From Alphaproteobacteria bacterium (GTDB lineage: Bacteria; Myxococcota_A; UBA796; UBA2385), in assembly GCA_020632755.1 (NCBI GenBank), contig JACKEY010000013.1, positions 62,001 through 126,000 of the forward strand: 64,000 nucleotides of DNA. Direction: 5' to 3'. The translations under genes and the position numbers were made by a program. Below are positions 13,859 through 22,735 of this stretch, one piece after another (the stretch's first letter is position 1; every line of letters begins with the position of its first letter). The notes under the pieces are model-generated. The model was given only the letters and a program-made list of their open reading frames with translations. It was not told the origin of the DNA and ran no database searches.

Positions 13859-16720
13859 TCAGTTGAACTCCCCACGCAGGCCGAACTGGAAGTACCGCGG
13901 GTTCTGGCGGGCCGTGACGCGCTGCCAGTACGGCTCGTCGTCACTGTCCACCAGGACGCCCTGGCCGTCGGCGGCGCCGTAGCGGGTGTCGACGCTGGTG
14001 ACGGTCCGGTCGTTGAACACGTTGAAGCACTCGGCCGTGAGGTCCCAGGTCGTGCGGCCGACATCCAGCGTCAGGCCGGCCTTCAGGTCGGTCTTCGTGA
14101 ACATCTGCAGGCGGTAGGTGCCGTCGATCGGGTCCTTCGCGTTGGACCAGTCCCCGTAGTAGTTGTTGTAGTACAGCTTGCGGTAGGGGTAGCCGCTGCG
14201 CGCGGCGACGTTCCAGCCGAACAGGAAGCCGAGCTCGGTGTCCTTGCCCAGGCGGATGGCTTCCGGGTCGCGGTAGGAACCGGCCACCTTGAAGCTGTGG
14301 GGGATGTCGTAGGGCTGCAGGCCGACGTCGACCTCGTTCTGGGTCGGGTTGTCGAAGGCCCCGCTGGCCAGGCTGGCGTCGTTGCCCTGCAGGAAGCCGT
14401 AGGTGCGGCTGTAGGTGTAGGACCCGACCATGCCCCAGTGCTCGTCGAACTGGCGGTTCGCCGTGAACTCCATCGACGTGTAGTTGGTGAACACCTCGTC
14501 GGGGGTGCGCAGCCGGTAGATCGCCTCGGTCTTGCCGTTGCGGCCGCCGATGACGTCGGTGCCCTCGTCGTTCCAGATCAGGTTGACCTCGTCGTCCTCC
14601 CAGCGGTTGCGGAAGGCCTCGTAGACGAAGTTCAGGTCCAGGCCCCAGCCGTCGCCGACGTCGCGGCTGATGCCGATGTCGAACTCGTCGCTGCGCGGGG
14701 TCTTCAGGTCGTCGGCGACCAGGAAGAGCGAGCTCGAGGACTCGCCGCCGGGCAGCCACTGGTCGTTGTTGCCGTCCCAGTTGTAGGTCGTGTAGCCGCC
14801 GTCGGTGTCCGACAGGATGCTCGCGATCTCCAGGTAGCCGGGATCGTAGAACCGGCCGTAGTAGGCGTGCACGCTGGTGCGGCCGTCACCGGTCAGGTCG
14901 TAGGCGGCGCCCATGCGCGGCGCGACGTTGACGGTGCTGAACACCTTGGTGTCGCCGTACTCGGCGTCCAGGAAGCCGCGCAGGTGCAGGCTGCTGTAGT
15001 CCAGCCGCACGCCGGGCCGCAGGGTCAGCCGCGGCCAGGGGTTCCAGACGTCCTGGATGTACGCGGCGAACAACAGACCGGCCAGGGTGGTCTCCTGGTT
15101 CGTGTTGTACAGGTACATCGTCGACGGCTCGTAGCTGTCGAGATCGTCCTCGTCGCCGGTGGGTTCCCAGTAGACCAGGCCCGAGCGGGGGTGGTTGGGT
15201 CCGTCCTCGGCCGTCCAGGGGCCCAGGCCCGGGAAGGCCGAGAAGGACTGGATCAGCTCGGCGTTGACGCCGGCCTTGGCCTCGTGCTCGCCCAGCGCGT
15301 CGAACAGCTGGGTGAAGGCACTGTTCAGGCTGTGCCGGTAGCGCTGGGTGTCGTAGTAGTAGGGCTCGGGACCGTAGGACCAGCCGCTGTTGCTGAACCA
15401 GCTGGCTTCGTAGCCGTAGTTGCTGCCCTCATCGCACTGGTCCCACTGGCCGCGCTTGCACCACAGCTCCTGGACCGGACGCGTGTGGATGTAGCTGGAC
15501 TGGGTGTAGAGCTGGGTCTCGAGGATGCTGCGGCTGGTGGGGGTCCACTCGTGGCCGATGCTGGCCAGCCAGCCGCCCTGGCGCCACCACTCCTCGCCGC
15601 TGGGCAGGGTGTAGATGTCCTGGGTGCTGTTCTCGATGCTGGACGGGTCGCCCTGGGCTTGCAGCCAGATCTTGTGATCGGTGTGCGGGCGCCAGGTCAG
15701 CTTGCCGAACCAGTAGAAGCTGTTCCAGTAGCGCGGCGCCATCGGCACGGGCCGATCGACCTCGGCGGGGACGGACTCCTCGTAGTCGAAGCGCAGGAAG
15801 GCCAGGCTCGTGAAGAACCACAGCCGGTCCTTGACGATGGGGCCGCCGACGTTGAGCGCGCCCTGCATGTCGAAGTACTCGAGGTCGTCGGCGTTCTCTT
15901 CGGGCAGGGGCTTGTAGATGCGGGTGGCCTTGCTGCTGTAGAGCAGCTGCACGTCGCCTTCGAAGTCGTTGCCGCCGCTGCGGGTGACGATGTTCAGCGC
16001 GCCACCGAGCGACCGGCCCCACTCGGCGTCCATGCCGCCGGTGATGACCTGGATCTCTTCGATGGCGTCGAAGTTCATGTTGTTGCTGAACGTGCCGGTC
16101 AGCGGGTCGGTCGTGTTGACGCCGTCGATGAAGAACTGGTTGCTGTTGTCGACGCCGCCCCGCATGTTCGCGTTGCCGCTGCCGACGACGCCCGGCGACA
16201 GGGCCATGGCGCTCTGGTAGTCGCGGCCGGCGTTGGGGATGTCGCGCAGCATCTCCTTGGTCAGCACCGCGCCGGTGCGCGTGCTGGTCACGTCCACCGT
16301 CGGCTTCTGCTCGATGATGACGATCTCCTCGCCCGCTTCCTGCAGGGCCAGGACCAGCTGGATGCTGCTGGTGCGACCGGCCGACACGGGCACGGTGCTG
16401 ATGGCGCCGTTGAAGCCCGGCTTGAGGGCTTCGACCCGGTAGTCGCCGGGGGGCAGGGCCAGCACGCGGAAGGCGCCGTCGATGTCGGTCTCGATGCTGC
16501 GGCCACCCTGCAGGTTGTCGCCGGTGATGTTGACGACGACGCCGGGCACGCCGATGCCGTCGCCGTCCACGACTTCACCGCGCAGCTGGCCGGTGAGGTC
16601 CGCAGCGGACGCCGGCAGGCTGACCAGGGACAGGGTGACGGGCAGGGCGGCGGGGGCCAGCAGCAGCAGCGGCAGCAGGGCCCGGACCGGCGTGCGGGAG
16701 GTGCGGGAGCGAGGGGGCAT
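13859..16720 (-). CDS. TonB-dependent receptor with N-terminal carboxypeptidase-regulatory-like domain
   Basis: The protein has 953 residues. The ATG at 16718-16720 begins an Arg-rich signal peptide ending near PASAA. Residues about 42-125 form a CarboxypepD_reg-like beta sandwich (GVPGVVVNITG, DGAFRVLALPPGDYRVEA). A plug follows (LTKEMLRDIPNAGRDYQSAM, NMRGGVDNSNQFFIDGVNTT, MDAEWGRSLGGALNIVTRSG), then a long outer-membrane barrel with many aromatic strands, ending in Phe-Gln-Phe-Gly-Leu-Arg-Gly-Glu-Phe-Asn. It should take up a bulky substrate across the outer membrane with TonB energy; the substrate is unknown. The plug and regulatory layout is the Oar-like type known from Myxococcus. A sigma-54-like site lies about 100 bases upstream. 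The frame continues to 17056, but that part overlaps the divergent xth gene. Confidence 0.93.
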   Translation of the reverse strand: MPPRSRTSRTPVRALLPLLLLAPAALPVTLSLVSLPASAADLTGQLRGEVVDGDGIGVPGVVVNITGDNLQGGRSIETDIDGAFRVLALPPGDYRVEALKPGFNGAISTVPVSAGRTSSIQLVLALQEAGEEIVIIEQKPTVDVTSTRTGAVLTKEMLRDIPNAGRDYQSAMALSPGVVGSGNANMRGGVDNSNQFFIDGVNTTDPLTGTFSNNMNFDAIEEIQVITGGMDAEWGRSLGGALNIVTRSGGNDFEGDVQLLYSSKATRIYKPLPEENADDLEYFDMQGALNVGGPIVKDRLWFFTSLAFLRFDYEESVPAEVDRPVPMAPRYWNSFYWFGKLTWRPHTDHKIWLQAQGDPSSIENSTQDIYTLPSGEEWWRQGGWLASIGHEWTPTSRSILETQLYTQSSYIHTRPVQELWCKRGQWDQCDEGSNYGYEASWFSNSGWSYGPEPYYYDTQRYRHSLNSAFTQLFDALGEHEAKAGVNAELIQSFSAFPGLGPWTAEDGPNHPRSGLVYWEPTGDEDDLDSYEPSTMYLYNTNQETTLAGLLFAAYIQDVWNPWPRLTLRPGVRLDYSSLHLRGFLDAEYGDTKVFSTVNVAPRMGAAYDLTGDGRTSVHAYYGRFYDPGYLEIASILSDTDGGYTTYNWDGNNDQWLPGGESSSSLFLVADDLKTPRSDEFDIGISRDVGDGWGLDLNFVYEAFRNRWEDDEVNLIWNDEGTDVIGGRNGKTEAIYRLRTPDEVFTNYTSMEFTANRQFDEHWGMVGSYTYSRTYGFLQGNDASLASGAFDNPTQNEVDVGLQPYDIPHSFKVAGSYRDPEAIRLGKDTELGFLFGWNVAARSGYPYRKLYYNNYYGDWSNAKDPIDGTYRLQMFTKTDLKAGLTLDVGRTTWDLTAECFNVFNDRTVTSVDTRYGAADGQGVLVDSDDEPYWQRVTARQNPRYFQFGLRGEFN

Positions 16721-16818
16721 CGTCCACCCGGAACTGCGGGGAGGGGGAGGGGAGGGCGGGAACGTCGTGGAGGCGGACCGGCCGAGAGGACCGGGGCTAC
16801 CGCGGTCGTTTACATCTC

Positions 16819-16833
16819 GCAACGATTCTGCCA
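16819..16833 (-). promoter_or_regulatory. Candidate sigma-54 (-24/-12) promoter of the TonB receptor
   Basis: Read on the minus strand the sequence is TGGCAGAATCGTTGC, which matches the RpoN consensus TGGCAC-N5-TTGC with one mismatch and the exact GG-to-GC spacing. Transcription would start near 16807, leaving a leader of about 87 bases before the receptor ATG. The 229-base divergent region 16721-16949 holds nothing else I can name. An activator binding site was not identified. Confidence 0.5.
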
Positions 16834-16949
16834 CGGAGATGGAACGACTTCGACGCGCCGTTCGTATGCGCGCGCGCACGCGAGGAGGGCCGAGGCGGCG
16901 GGAGGCGGGTGCGTTAGCGCGGCCACCGAGCCCTCCAAGGAGACCGGCC

Positions 16950-17729
16950 GTGCGCATCGCCACCTGGAACGTCAACTCGATCCGTGCCCGCCTGGACCGC
17001 GCCCTGGACTGGCTGGACGACCGCCAGCCCGACGTCGTCTGCCTCCAGGAGATCAAGTGCCTGGACGAGCAGTTCCCACGCGCCGCCTTCGAGGCGCGCG
17101 GCTACCACGTCGAGACCTACGGCCAGAAGACCTACAACGGCGTGGCGATCCTCTCCCGCACGCCGCCGACCGAGGTGTTCCGCCGCATCCCCTGGGAAGA
17201 CGACGAGCAGGCCCGGGGCATCGCCTGTCGCATCGACGACGTGCTGATCGTCGACCTGTACGTGGTCAACGGCAAGCAGGTGGGCGACCCCAAGTACACC
17301 TACAAGCTCGAGTGGCTGGACCGGCTGATGGACTGGCTCGACGCCCACACCAGCCCCGACGACCTGCTCTGCGTCTGCGGCGACTACAACATCGCCCCCG
17401 ACGACATCGACGTGCACGACCCCGTGGCCTGGCACGAGCGCATCCTGTGCAGCACCCCCGAGCGCGAGCGCTTCCAGCGGCTGCTGGACTGGGGGCTGGT
17501 CGACAGCTTCCGGCAGTTCGACGATCGGCCCGGGCAGTACAGCTGGTGGGACATGCGCACCCGCGGCTTCGAGCGCGGCCAGGGCCTGCGCATCGACCAC
17601 CTGCTGGTGACCGAGCCCCTGCTGGAAGCCGCGCTGGATTGCGCCATCGACCTGGACGAGCGCGCCCGGGAGCACGACAGCATCAAGCCCAGCGACCACG
17701 CGCCCGTGGTGCTCGCGCTGGAGGCCTGA
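16950..17729 (+). CDS. xth: Exonuclease III (AP endonuclease, Xth family)
   Basis: This is a DNA repair enzyme that cuts at abasic sites and removes 3' blocks. The 259-residue protein has the EEP-fold landmarks MRIATWNVNSIRARL, PDVVCLQEIK (metal-binding Glu), GDYNIAPDDIDV, YSWWDMRTRG, GLRIDHLLV and C-terminal SDHAPV. The GTG start at 16950 is supported by AAGGAG seven bases upstream. The stop and the next gene's ATG overlap by one base (TGATG), so the EpmA-like gene is translated with it. Confidence 0.96.
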   Translation: MRIATWNVNSIRARLDRALDWLDDRQPDVVCLQEIKCLDEQFPRAAFEARGYHVETYGQKTYNGVAILSRTPPTEVFRRIPWEDDEQARGIACRIDDVLIVDLYVVNGKQVGDPKYTYKLEWLDRLMDWLDAHTSPDDLLCVCGDYNIAPDDIDVHDPVAWHERILCSTPERERFQRLLDWGLVDSFRQFDDRPGQYSWWDMRTRGFERGQGLRIDHLLVTEPLLEAALDCAIDLDERAREHDSIKPSDHAPVVLALEA

Positions 17730-18943
17730 TGCCGGCTTGGACCGGCATCGGGCCGGCCTTGTCCACCGCGGTGATGGGGGGGCCGCTGCGCTTGTGGGGC
17801 CGGGTCGAGGAGGGCGCGCTGGTCGATGCCACCGGGCGCGTGGCGCTGGTGGGCGAGGGGCTGGCCGAGGGGGCCGTGGGCCGGGTGGAGGGAGTGCTGC
17901 AGCCCGACGGGCTGCACGTCCAGCGCCGGGAGCTGGCCCCAGGCACCGGCCGCGGCGCCCTGGGCGGGGCTGCCGACCGGACGCCCGCCATCGCCGCGCG
18001 CTTCGCGCTGGTCTCGCGCCTGCGCCGGGCCCTCGGCGACCGCGGCTACCTGGACGTCGACGTGGCCCAGCTGCTCGAGGCGCCGGGCACCGATCCCTTC
18101 ATCGCCACCGTGCCGGCGCGGCTCTCGCCGACCTGGAACCCGGCGGTCCCCGACCGCACGCTGTGGCTGCACACCAGCCCGGAGCTCGAGCTCAAGCGCC
18201 TGCTGGCCCTGGGCTTCCCCGCCGTCTGCCACGTGGGCCACGTGTTCCGGCAGGGCGATCTGTCCGACCAGCACGAGCCCGAGTTCCTGATGGCCGAGTG
18301 GTACCGGGTCGGGTGGACCGCGGCCGAGCTGATGGCCGAGACCGCGGCGATCTGCGCCGAGCTGGCGCCCGACCGGATCGGCGCCGCGACCGAGCGAACG
18401 GTCGCCGAGCTGTGCCGGGATGCCGCCGGGATCGACGTCCTGGACCTGCAGCTGGGCACGGCCCTGGCCGACGCCCTGGGCGGCCCGCCCGAGCCCTTCG
18501 TGCACGCCTTCTCGCGGCTGTGGGTGGACCGTGTCGAGCCCGCCCTGGCCGGGGCCGGTGCGGTGCTGGTCACCCGCTGGCCGGCGGCCCTCGGCATGCT
18601 GGCCCGACGGGACCCCGACGACCCCCGGGTGGCGCTGCGGTTCGAGCTGCTGGTCGACGGCGTGGAGCTCGCCAACGGCTTCGACGAGCTCTGCGACCCG
18701 GTCGAGCAGCGCGCCCGCTTCCAGGCCGACCTCGACCTGCGGCGGGCCGAGGGGCTGGCGCTGCCGCCGATGCCCGAGCGCTTCCTGGCGGCGCTCGCCG
18801 CGGGCCTGCCGCCCTGCGCGGGCGTGGCGCTCGGCGTCGATCGCCTGGCGATGGTGGCGCAAGGCGCCTCCTCCCTGCAGGACCTGCTCTCCTCCCCCCT
18901 CCGCGACCGCGTGGACCCCGGCGCGACGGAGCCGGCTGGTTAG
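17729..18943 (+). CDS. epmA: EpmA/GenX-like class II lysyl-tRNA synthetase paralogue
   Basis: EpmA attaches beta-lysine or a similar group to elongation factor P. The 404-residue protein has class II motif 2 in FRQGDLSDQHEPEFLMAEWY, the ELANGFDEL motif and motif 3 in GVALGVDRLAMVAQG, all typical of EpmA (PoxA/GenX). The usual family length is about 325. The extra 85-90 residues at the N terminus (GPLRLWGRVEEG, VGRVEGVL) look like a small OB-type fold, which EpmA normally lacks but lysyl-tRNA synthetase has. No anticodon-binding domain of normal size is present. No efp or epmB gene lies in the window. It shares a base with the stop of xth. Confidence 0.88.
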   Translation: MPAWTGIGPALSTAVMGGPLRLWGRVEEGALVDATGRVALVGEGLAEGAVGRVEGVLQPDGLHVQRRELAPGTGRGALGGAADRTPAIAARFALVSRLRRALGDRGYLDVDVAQLLEAPGTDPFIATVPARLSPTWNPAVPDRTLWLHTSPELELKRLLALGFPAVCHVGHVFRQGDLSDQHEPEFLMAEWYRVGWTAAELMAETAAICAELAPDRIGAATERTVAELCRDAAGIDVLDLQLGTALADALGGPPEPFVHAFSRLWVDRVEPALAGAGAVLVTRWPAALGMLARRDPDDPRVALRFELLVDGVELANGFDELCDPVEQRARFQADLDLRRAEGLALPPMPERFLAALAAGLPPCAGVALGVDRLAMVAQGASSLQDLLSSPLRDRVDPGATEPAG

Positions 18944-18981
18944 AGCCCCCGGCCACTCCCTCCCTCCGCCCGGGGACCGAC

Positions 18982-20907
18982 GTGAAGCTCAACGGCCGCA
19001 TCCTCTACGCCACCGCCGACCCCGCCCTGCTGCGGGCCCAGCTCGACGGCCAGGACCTGACCTACGACGGCCAGGACCTGCACTACGGCGTGAACACCGA
19101 CGCGATGATCTCCGGCGCCGCCTGCACGCTCGGCTACACGCCCGACATCCTGGGTCCCTACTTCCTGGAGAACTTCCTGGAAGCCGTGGCCCAGGACGAC
19201 GTGCGCCAGGGCGGCTTCCAGGTCGTCGTCGGCGGCGACGCCTACGGCAGCGGCAGCTCGCGCGAGGTCGCGGTCGTGGCCCACCAGGGCGCCGGCATCG
19301 AGCTGGTCGTGGCCCGCAGCTTCCAGCGCATCTTCCAGGAGAACATGGTCTACGGCGGCATGCCCTTCACCACCGACTTCGGCGTGGTGGAGCGGCTGCA
19401 GGCTGGCGAAGACGTCGATCTGGTCGAGCTCCAGGACGCGCTGCCGCCCTTCTTCCGGCAGGTCGCCCAGCACGGCGGGCTGCTGCAGTACGGCATGGCC
19501 TGGCTGTCCGGCGAGCTCGAGCCCTGGTACGACATCGACCGCACCGTGCGGCCGATGAACGTCGTCGAGAAGCTGGTCGCGGCCAAGGCCTGGGCCACCG
19601 GCGGCGCGGGCGACGCCCGGTTCGGCATCGGCAGCGTGGCCCCGGGCGACCAGGTGCTCTGCCGCGTCGGCTTCCGCGGCATGCACGAGTACACGGCCGG
19701 CATGTGCATGGCCCTGTACGAAGAAGCCTTCGGCGACGACCCCGTCTTCGAGCCCGACCAGGTGGCCGCCTTCGAGGACCACTTCGTGCTGATCGACCAG
19801 CCCACCGTGCCCGACGCGGTCAAGGGCGCACGGCTGGGGCCCGCGAAGCAGCTGGCCGCCGAGATGGTCGCCGCCTGCGACAAGCACGGCCTGCGGCTGC
19901 ACGGCCCCGGCCGCGCCCTGCCGGCCGGCGTCTGCCACCGCATCGTGGTCGAAGACTACGCCCAGCCCGGCGATGTCGTCGTGCTCACCGACAGCCACAG
20001 CCCGACCGCCGGCGTGCTCAACACCTTCGCCTTCGGCGTCGGCAGCACCGCCATGACCTTCGCCCTGCGCACCGGGCTCATCCCGGTCACCGTGCCCAAG
20101 GTCGTGCGTGTGCTGGTCACGGGCGACGCCAAGGGCGTGCTGTCGCCCAAGGACCTGGTGCTGCACCTGATCGGCGACCCCTACTTCCGCGAGGAGCAGT
20201 GGCGGAAGAGCCCGACCGACACCTGCGTCATCCAGCTGGGTGGCCCCGGGCTGGACCAGTGGAACGTCGACGAGCTGTCGGTCATCACCAACATGACCGT
20301 CGAAGGCGGCCTGATGACCGGCGTCGTCGAGCCTTGCCAGCCGCTGTTGGACTTCCTGGCCGAGCGCCGGGGCGACGACATGGCCGCCCGCATGGTCCAC
20401 CCCGACGAAGGCGCCGCCTATGAGCGGGTCATCGAGATCGACCTGGATCAGGTCCCGCTCACGGTGGCGACCCCCGGCGACTCGCGCAACCGGCAGGCCC
20501 TGCCCGACGCCGGCGAGGTGCCGATCCACAACGTCGTCATCGCGAGCTGCACCGGCGGCTCGCTGGCGGACCTGCGGGCCGCCGCCGACGTGCTGCGGGG
20601 CCGCAGCATCGCCGACGGGGTGCGTGTCACGGTCACGCCCAGCAGCACGCTGGTCGCCGCCCAGGCCGCCGAAGAAGGCCTGCTCGACCTGTTCGCGTCG
20701 CTGGGCGCCGTCGTCAGCCCGCCCGGCTGCGGGTCCTGCATCGGCAACGGGCCCGGCGTGCCGCACCCCGGCGAGACCACGGCCAGCACGACCAACCGCA
20801 ACTTCGACCGCCGGATGGGCGCCCCCGGGCCGGTCTACCTGGTGAGCCCGGCCGTGGCGGCCGCCAGCGCGGTCACGGGGAAGCTGACGGACCCGCGGGC
20901 CCTCTGA
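18982..20907 (+). CDS. Aconitase/isopropylmalate isomerase family enzyme with swivel domain first
   Basis: The protein has 641 residues and is an iron-sulphur hydro-lyase. Domain order is reversed compared with normal aconitase: the swivel (LeuD-like) domain is N-terminal, with GDAYGSGSSREVAVVAHQGA near residues 90-110. The three-domain catalytic (LeuC-like) part follows, with DSHSPTAGVLNTFAFGVGST, VIASCTGGSLADL and GCGSCIGNGPGV supplying the three cluster Cys. The substrate may be citrate/isocitrate or a LeuCD-type or homoaconitate analogue; sequence alone does not decide. GTG at 18982 is used with GGGGA upstream; the frame is open far upstream because of composition. Its 3' end overlaps the convergent SulP gene by 35 bases. 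Confidence 0.9.
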   Translation: MKLNGRILYATADPALLRAQLDGQDLTYDGQDLHYGVNTDAMISGAACTLGYTPDILGPYFLENFLEAVAQDDVRQGGFQVVVGGDAYGSGSSREVAVVAHQGAGIELVVARSFQRIFQENMVYGGMPFTTDFGVVERLQAGEDVDLVELQDALPPFFRQVAQHGGLLQYGMAWLSGELEPWYDIDRTVRPMNVVEKLVAAKAWATGGAGDARFGIGSVAPGDQVLCRVGFRGMHEYTAGMCMALYEEAFGDDPVFEPDQVAAFEDHFVLIDQPTVPDAVKGARLGPAKQLAAEMVAACDKHGLRLHGPGRALPAGVCHRIVVEDYAQPGDVVVLTDSHSPTAGVLNTFAFGVGSTAMTFALRTGLIPVTVPKVVRVLVTGDAKGVLSPKDLVLHLIGDPYFREEQWRKSPTDTCVIQLGGPGLDQWNVDELSVITNMTVEGGLMTGVVEPCQPLLDFLAERRGDDMAARMVHPDEGAAYERVIEIDLDQVPLTVATPGDSRNRQALPDAGEVPIHNVVIASCTGGSLADLRAAADVLRGRSIADGVRVTVTPSSTLVAAQAAEEGLLDLFASLGAVVSPPGCGSCIGNGPGVPHPGETTASTTNRNFDRRMGAPGPVYLVSPAVAAASAVTGKLTDPRAL

Positions 20908-22564
20908 GCGCCTCGCTCCCCGCGAGCTCGGACAGCGCGTCGACCCGGCCGACGCCCGCCCGCAGGCCGTGGCGGTCCACCGCGGCCGCGACCGCCGGCT
21001 GGAGTCCGGCCAGCACCACCCGCAGCCCGCGGTGCTGCAGGTGGGCCAGGGCGCTGTCCAGGTTCACCAGGCCGGTCGCGTCGACCACGGGCACGGCCGA
21101 CAGATCGAGCACCACGGTGTGGGCGCTGCCCGGCTCGACGGTCTCGAGGGCGGCCATGGCCCGGCGGCTCGCGCCGAAGAACAGCGGTCCGGCCACCTGG
21201 TAGCAGAGCACCCCGGGCGGCAAGCCGGTCGGCCCCTGGTGCGGATCGTCGGGCAGGGCGCGCACCTCGCTCAGGTTCGCCATGCGCCGCATGAACAGCA
21301 GGCTGGCCAGCACGACGCCGACGCCCACGGCTACGACCATGTCGAACACGACGGTCAGGCCCAGGCAGGTCAGCAGCACTGCAGCGTCGCTGCGCGACGA
21401 CTGGCGGACCAGCCGCGCGACGTGGGGCAGCTCGGCCATGTTCCAGGCCACCACCACCAGCAGGGACGCCAGCGCCGCCATCGGCAGGTGGTCCAGCGCA
21501 GGTCCCAGGGTCAGCAGCGCGACCAGCAGGAACACCGCGTGCATCACGCTCGCCAGCGGACTCTGCGCGCCGGCCCGGATGCTGGTCGCCGTGCGGGCCA
21601 GCGCGCCGGTCGCCGCGAAGCCGCCGACCAGCGGGGCGACCAGGTTGGCCAGGCCCTGGCCGAACAGCTCTTCGTCCGGGGAGTGGCGTGCCCCCGTCAT
21701 GCCGTCGGCCACGACCGCGCAGAGCAGCGACTCCAGTGCGCCGAGCATCGCGATGGTCGCGGCGGCCGGCAGCACGGCGCGCACCACGGCCAGGGACGGC
21801 AGCCCCTCGCCCCACGGCAGGGCGGGGGCCGGCAGGCCACGCGGCACCGGGCCGAACCGGTCGGCGATGGTGACCGGCGCCCACGCCGGGTCCACAGCGG
21901 CCAGCCCCACGGCGACCAGCGTCGCCAGGGCCAGCGCCGGCAGGGGGGCCGGGATGCGCCGACCCAGCTTCGGCAGGCCCAGCAGCAGCGCGAGCGTCAG
22001 GGCGGCGATGCCCGCGTCGGCGGCCCGGGTGGTGGGCAGCGCGGTCGCCATGGCCACCACCCGCTCGGGGAAGGCCTCGGGCATGTGGGCCACCTGCAGG
22101 CCCAGCAGGTCGCGCAGCTGCAGCACGCCGATGACGATGCCGATGCCGGCCGTGAACCCGGTGACGACGGGGGCGGGGATGAGCGTGACGAACCGGCCCA
22201 GCCCCGCCGCGGCCATGCCGATCAGCATCAGGCCGGCCAGCATCGTCGCCAGCAGCAGCCCCTCCAGCCCGTGTTGGGTGACCAGCGGGGCCAGCACCAC
22301 CACGAAGGCGGCGGTCGGGCCGGTCACGTTGGTCCGCGTGCCACCCGCCAGGCCGGCGACGATGCCCGCCGCGATGGCGGTCGCCAGGCCGTGGTGGGGC
22401 GGCAGGCCGGTCGCGATGGCCAGGCCGGCGGACAGGGGCAGCGCCACGACCGCGGTGGTCAGCGCCGCGCCGAGATCCGCCCGGAAGCGGCCAGCGTCGT
22501 AGCCGCGCAGCGAAGCCCGCAGGGTCGAGAGCGGGCGCAGGCGGCCCGCGGTGTGCGGTGGCAT
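20873..22564 (-). CDS. SulP-family anion transporter with STAS domain
   Basis: This is an inner-membrane carrier of the SLC26/SulP family, which moves sulphate, bicarbonate or other anions. The 563-residue protein has about 10-12 hydrophobic segments, the Sulfate_transp signature region (ALPLSAGLAIATGLPPHHGL), a second half with VADGMTGARHSPDEELFGQGLANL, and a C-terminal STAS domain (VVLDLSAVPVVDATGLVNLD). The ATG at 22562-22564 precedes the first helix region. A GTG at 22678 would add 38 polar residues, and neither start has a good ribosome site. The substrate cannot be read from sequence. The tail overlaps the aconitase gene on the other strand. Confidence 0.92.
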   Translation of the reverse strand: MPPHTAGRLRPLSTLRASLRGYDAGRFRADLGAALTTAVVALPLSAGLAIATGLPPHHGLATAIAAGIVAGLAGGTRTNVTGPTAAFVVVLAPLVTQHGLEGLLLATMLAGLMLIGMAAAGLGRFVTLIPAPVVTGFTAGIGIVIGVLQLRDLLGLQVAHMPEAFPERVVAMATALPTTRAADAGIAALTLALLLGLPKLGRRIPAPLPALALATLVAVGLAAVDPAWAPVTIADRFGPVPRGLPAPALPWGEGLPSLAVVRAVLPAAATIAMLGALESLLCAVVADGMTGARHSPDEELFGQGLANLVAPLVGGFAATGALARTATSIRAGAQSPLASVMHAVFLLVALLTLGPALDHLPMAALASLLVVVAWNMAELPHVARLVRQSSRSDAAVLLTCLGLTVVFDMVVAVGVGVVLASLLFMRRMANLSEVRALPDDPHQGPTGLPPGVLCYQVAGPLFFGASRRAMAALETVEPGSAHTVVLDLSAVPVVDATGLVNLDSALAHLQHRGLRVVLAGLQPAVAAAVDRHGLRAGVGRVDALSELAGSEALRGPAGPSASP

Positions 22565-22720
22565 GGAGGAGCAGGCACCGAGCGGGGAAGAGGCCCCGCA
22601 GCCGTCGACCGGGGTCGCCGCGCGCGTCGTGCGCACGTCGGGTCGGTCCGAGCGCCCGCGCTCTACCGTGATCCGCACACAGGGTCAGCGGCGTCGGCTG
22701 CGACAGTCCGCCTCGCCGGG

Positions 22721-22735
22721 GAGCGGTCGCCGCTC
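22721..22735 (-). terminator. Possible terminator of the acyltransferase operon
   Basis: A stem of GAGCGG with CCGCTC and loop TCG lies at the 3' end of the minus-strand acyltransferase gene and touches its stop codon. It could end the long minus-strand operon; the stem is short and there is no T-run. Confidence 0.35.

Noticed and set aside
14297..16949. N-terminal part of a 1548-codon + strand frame
   Set aside because: The part before 17729 is antisense to the TonB receptor or out of frame with xth; only the last 404 codons (EpmA-like) are real.
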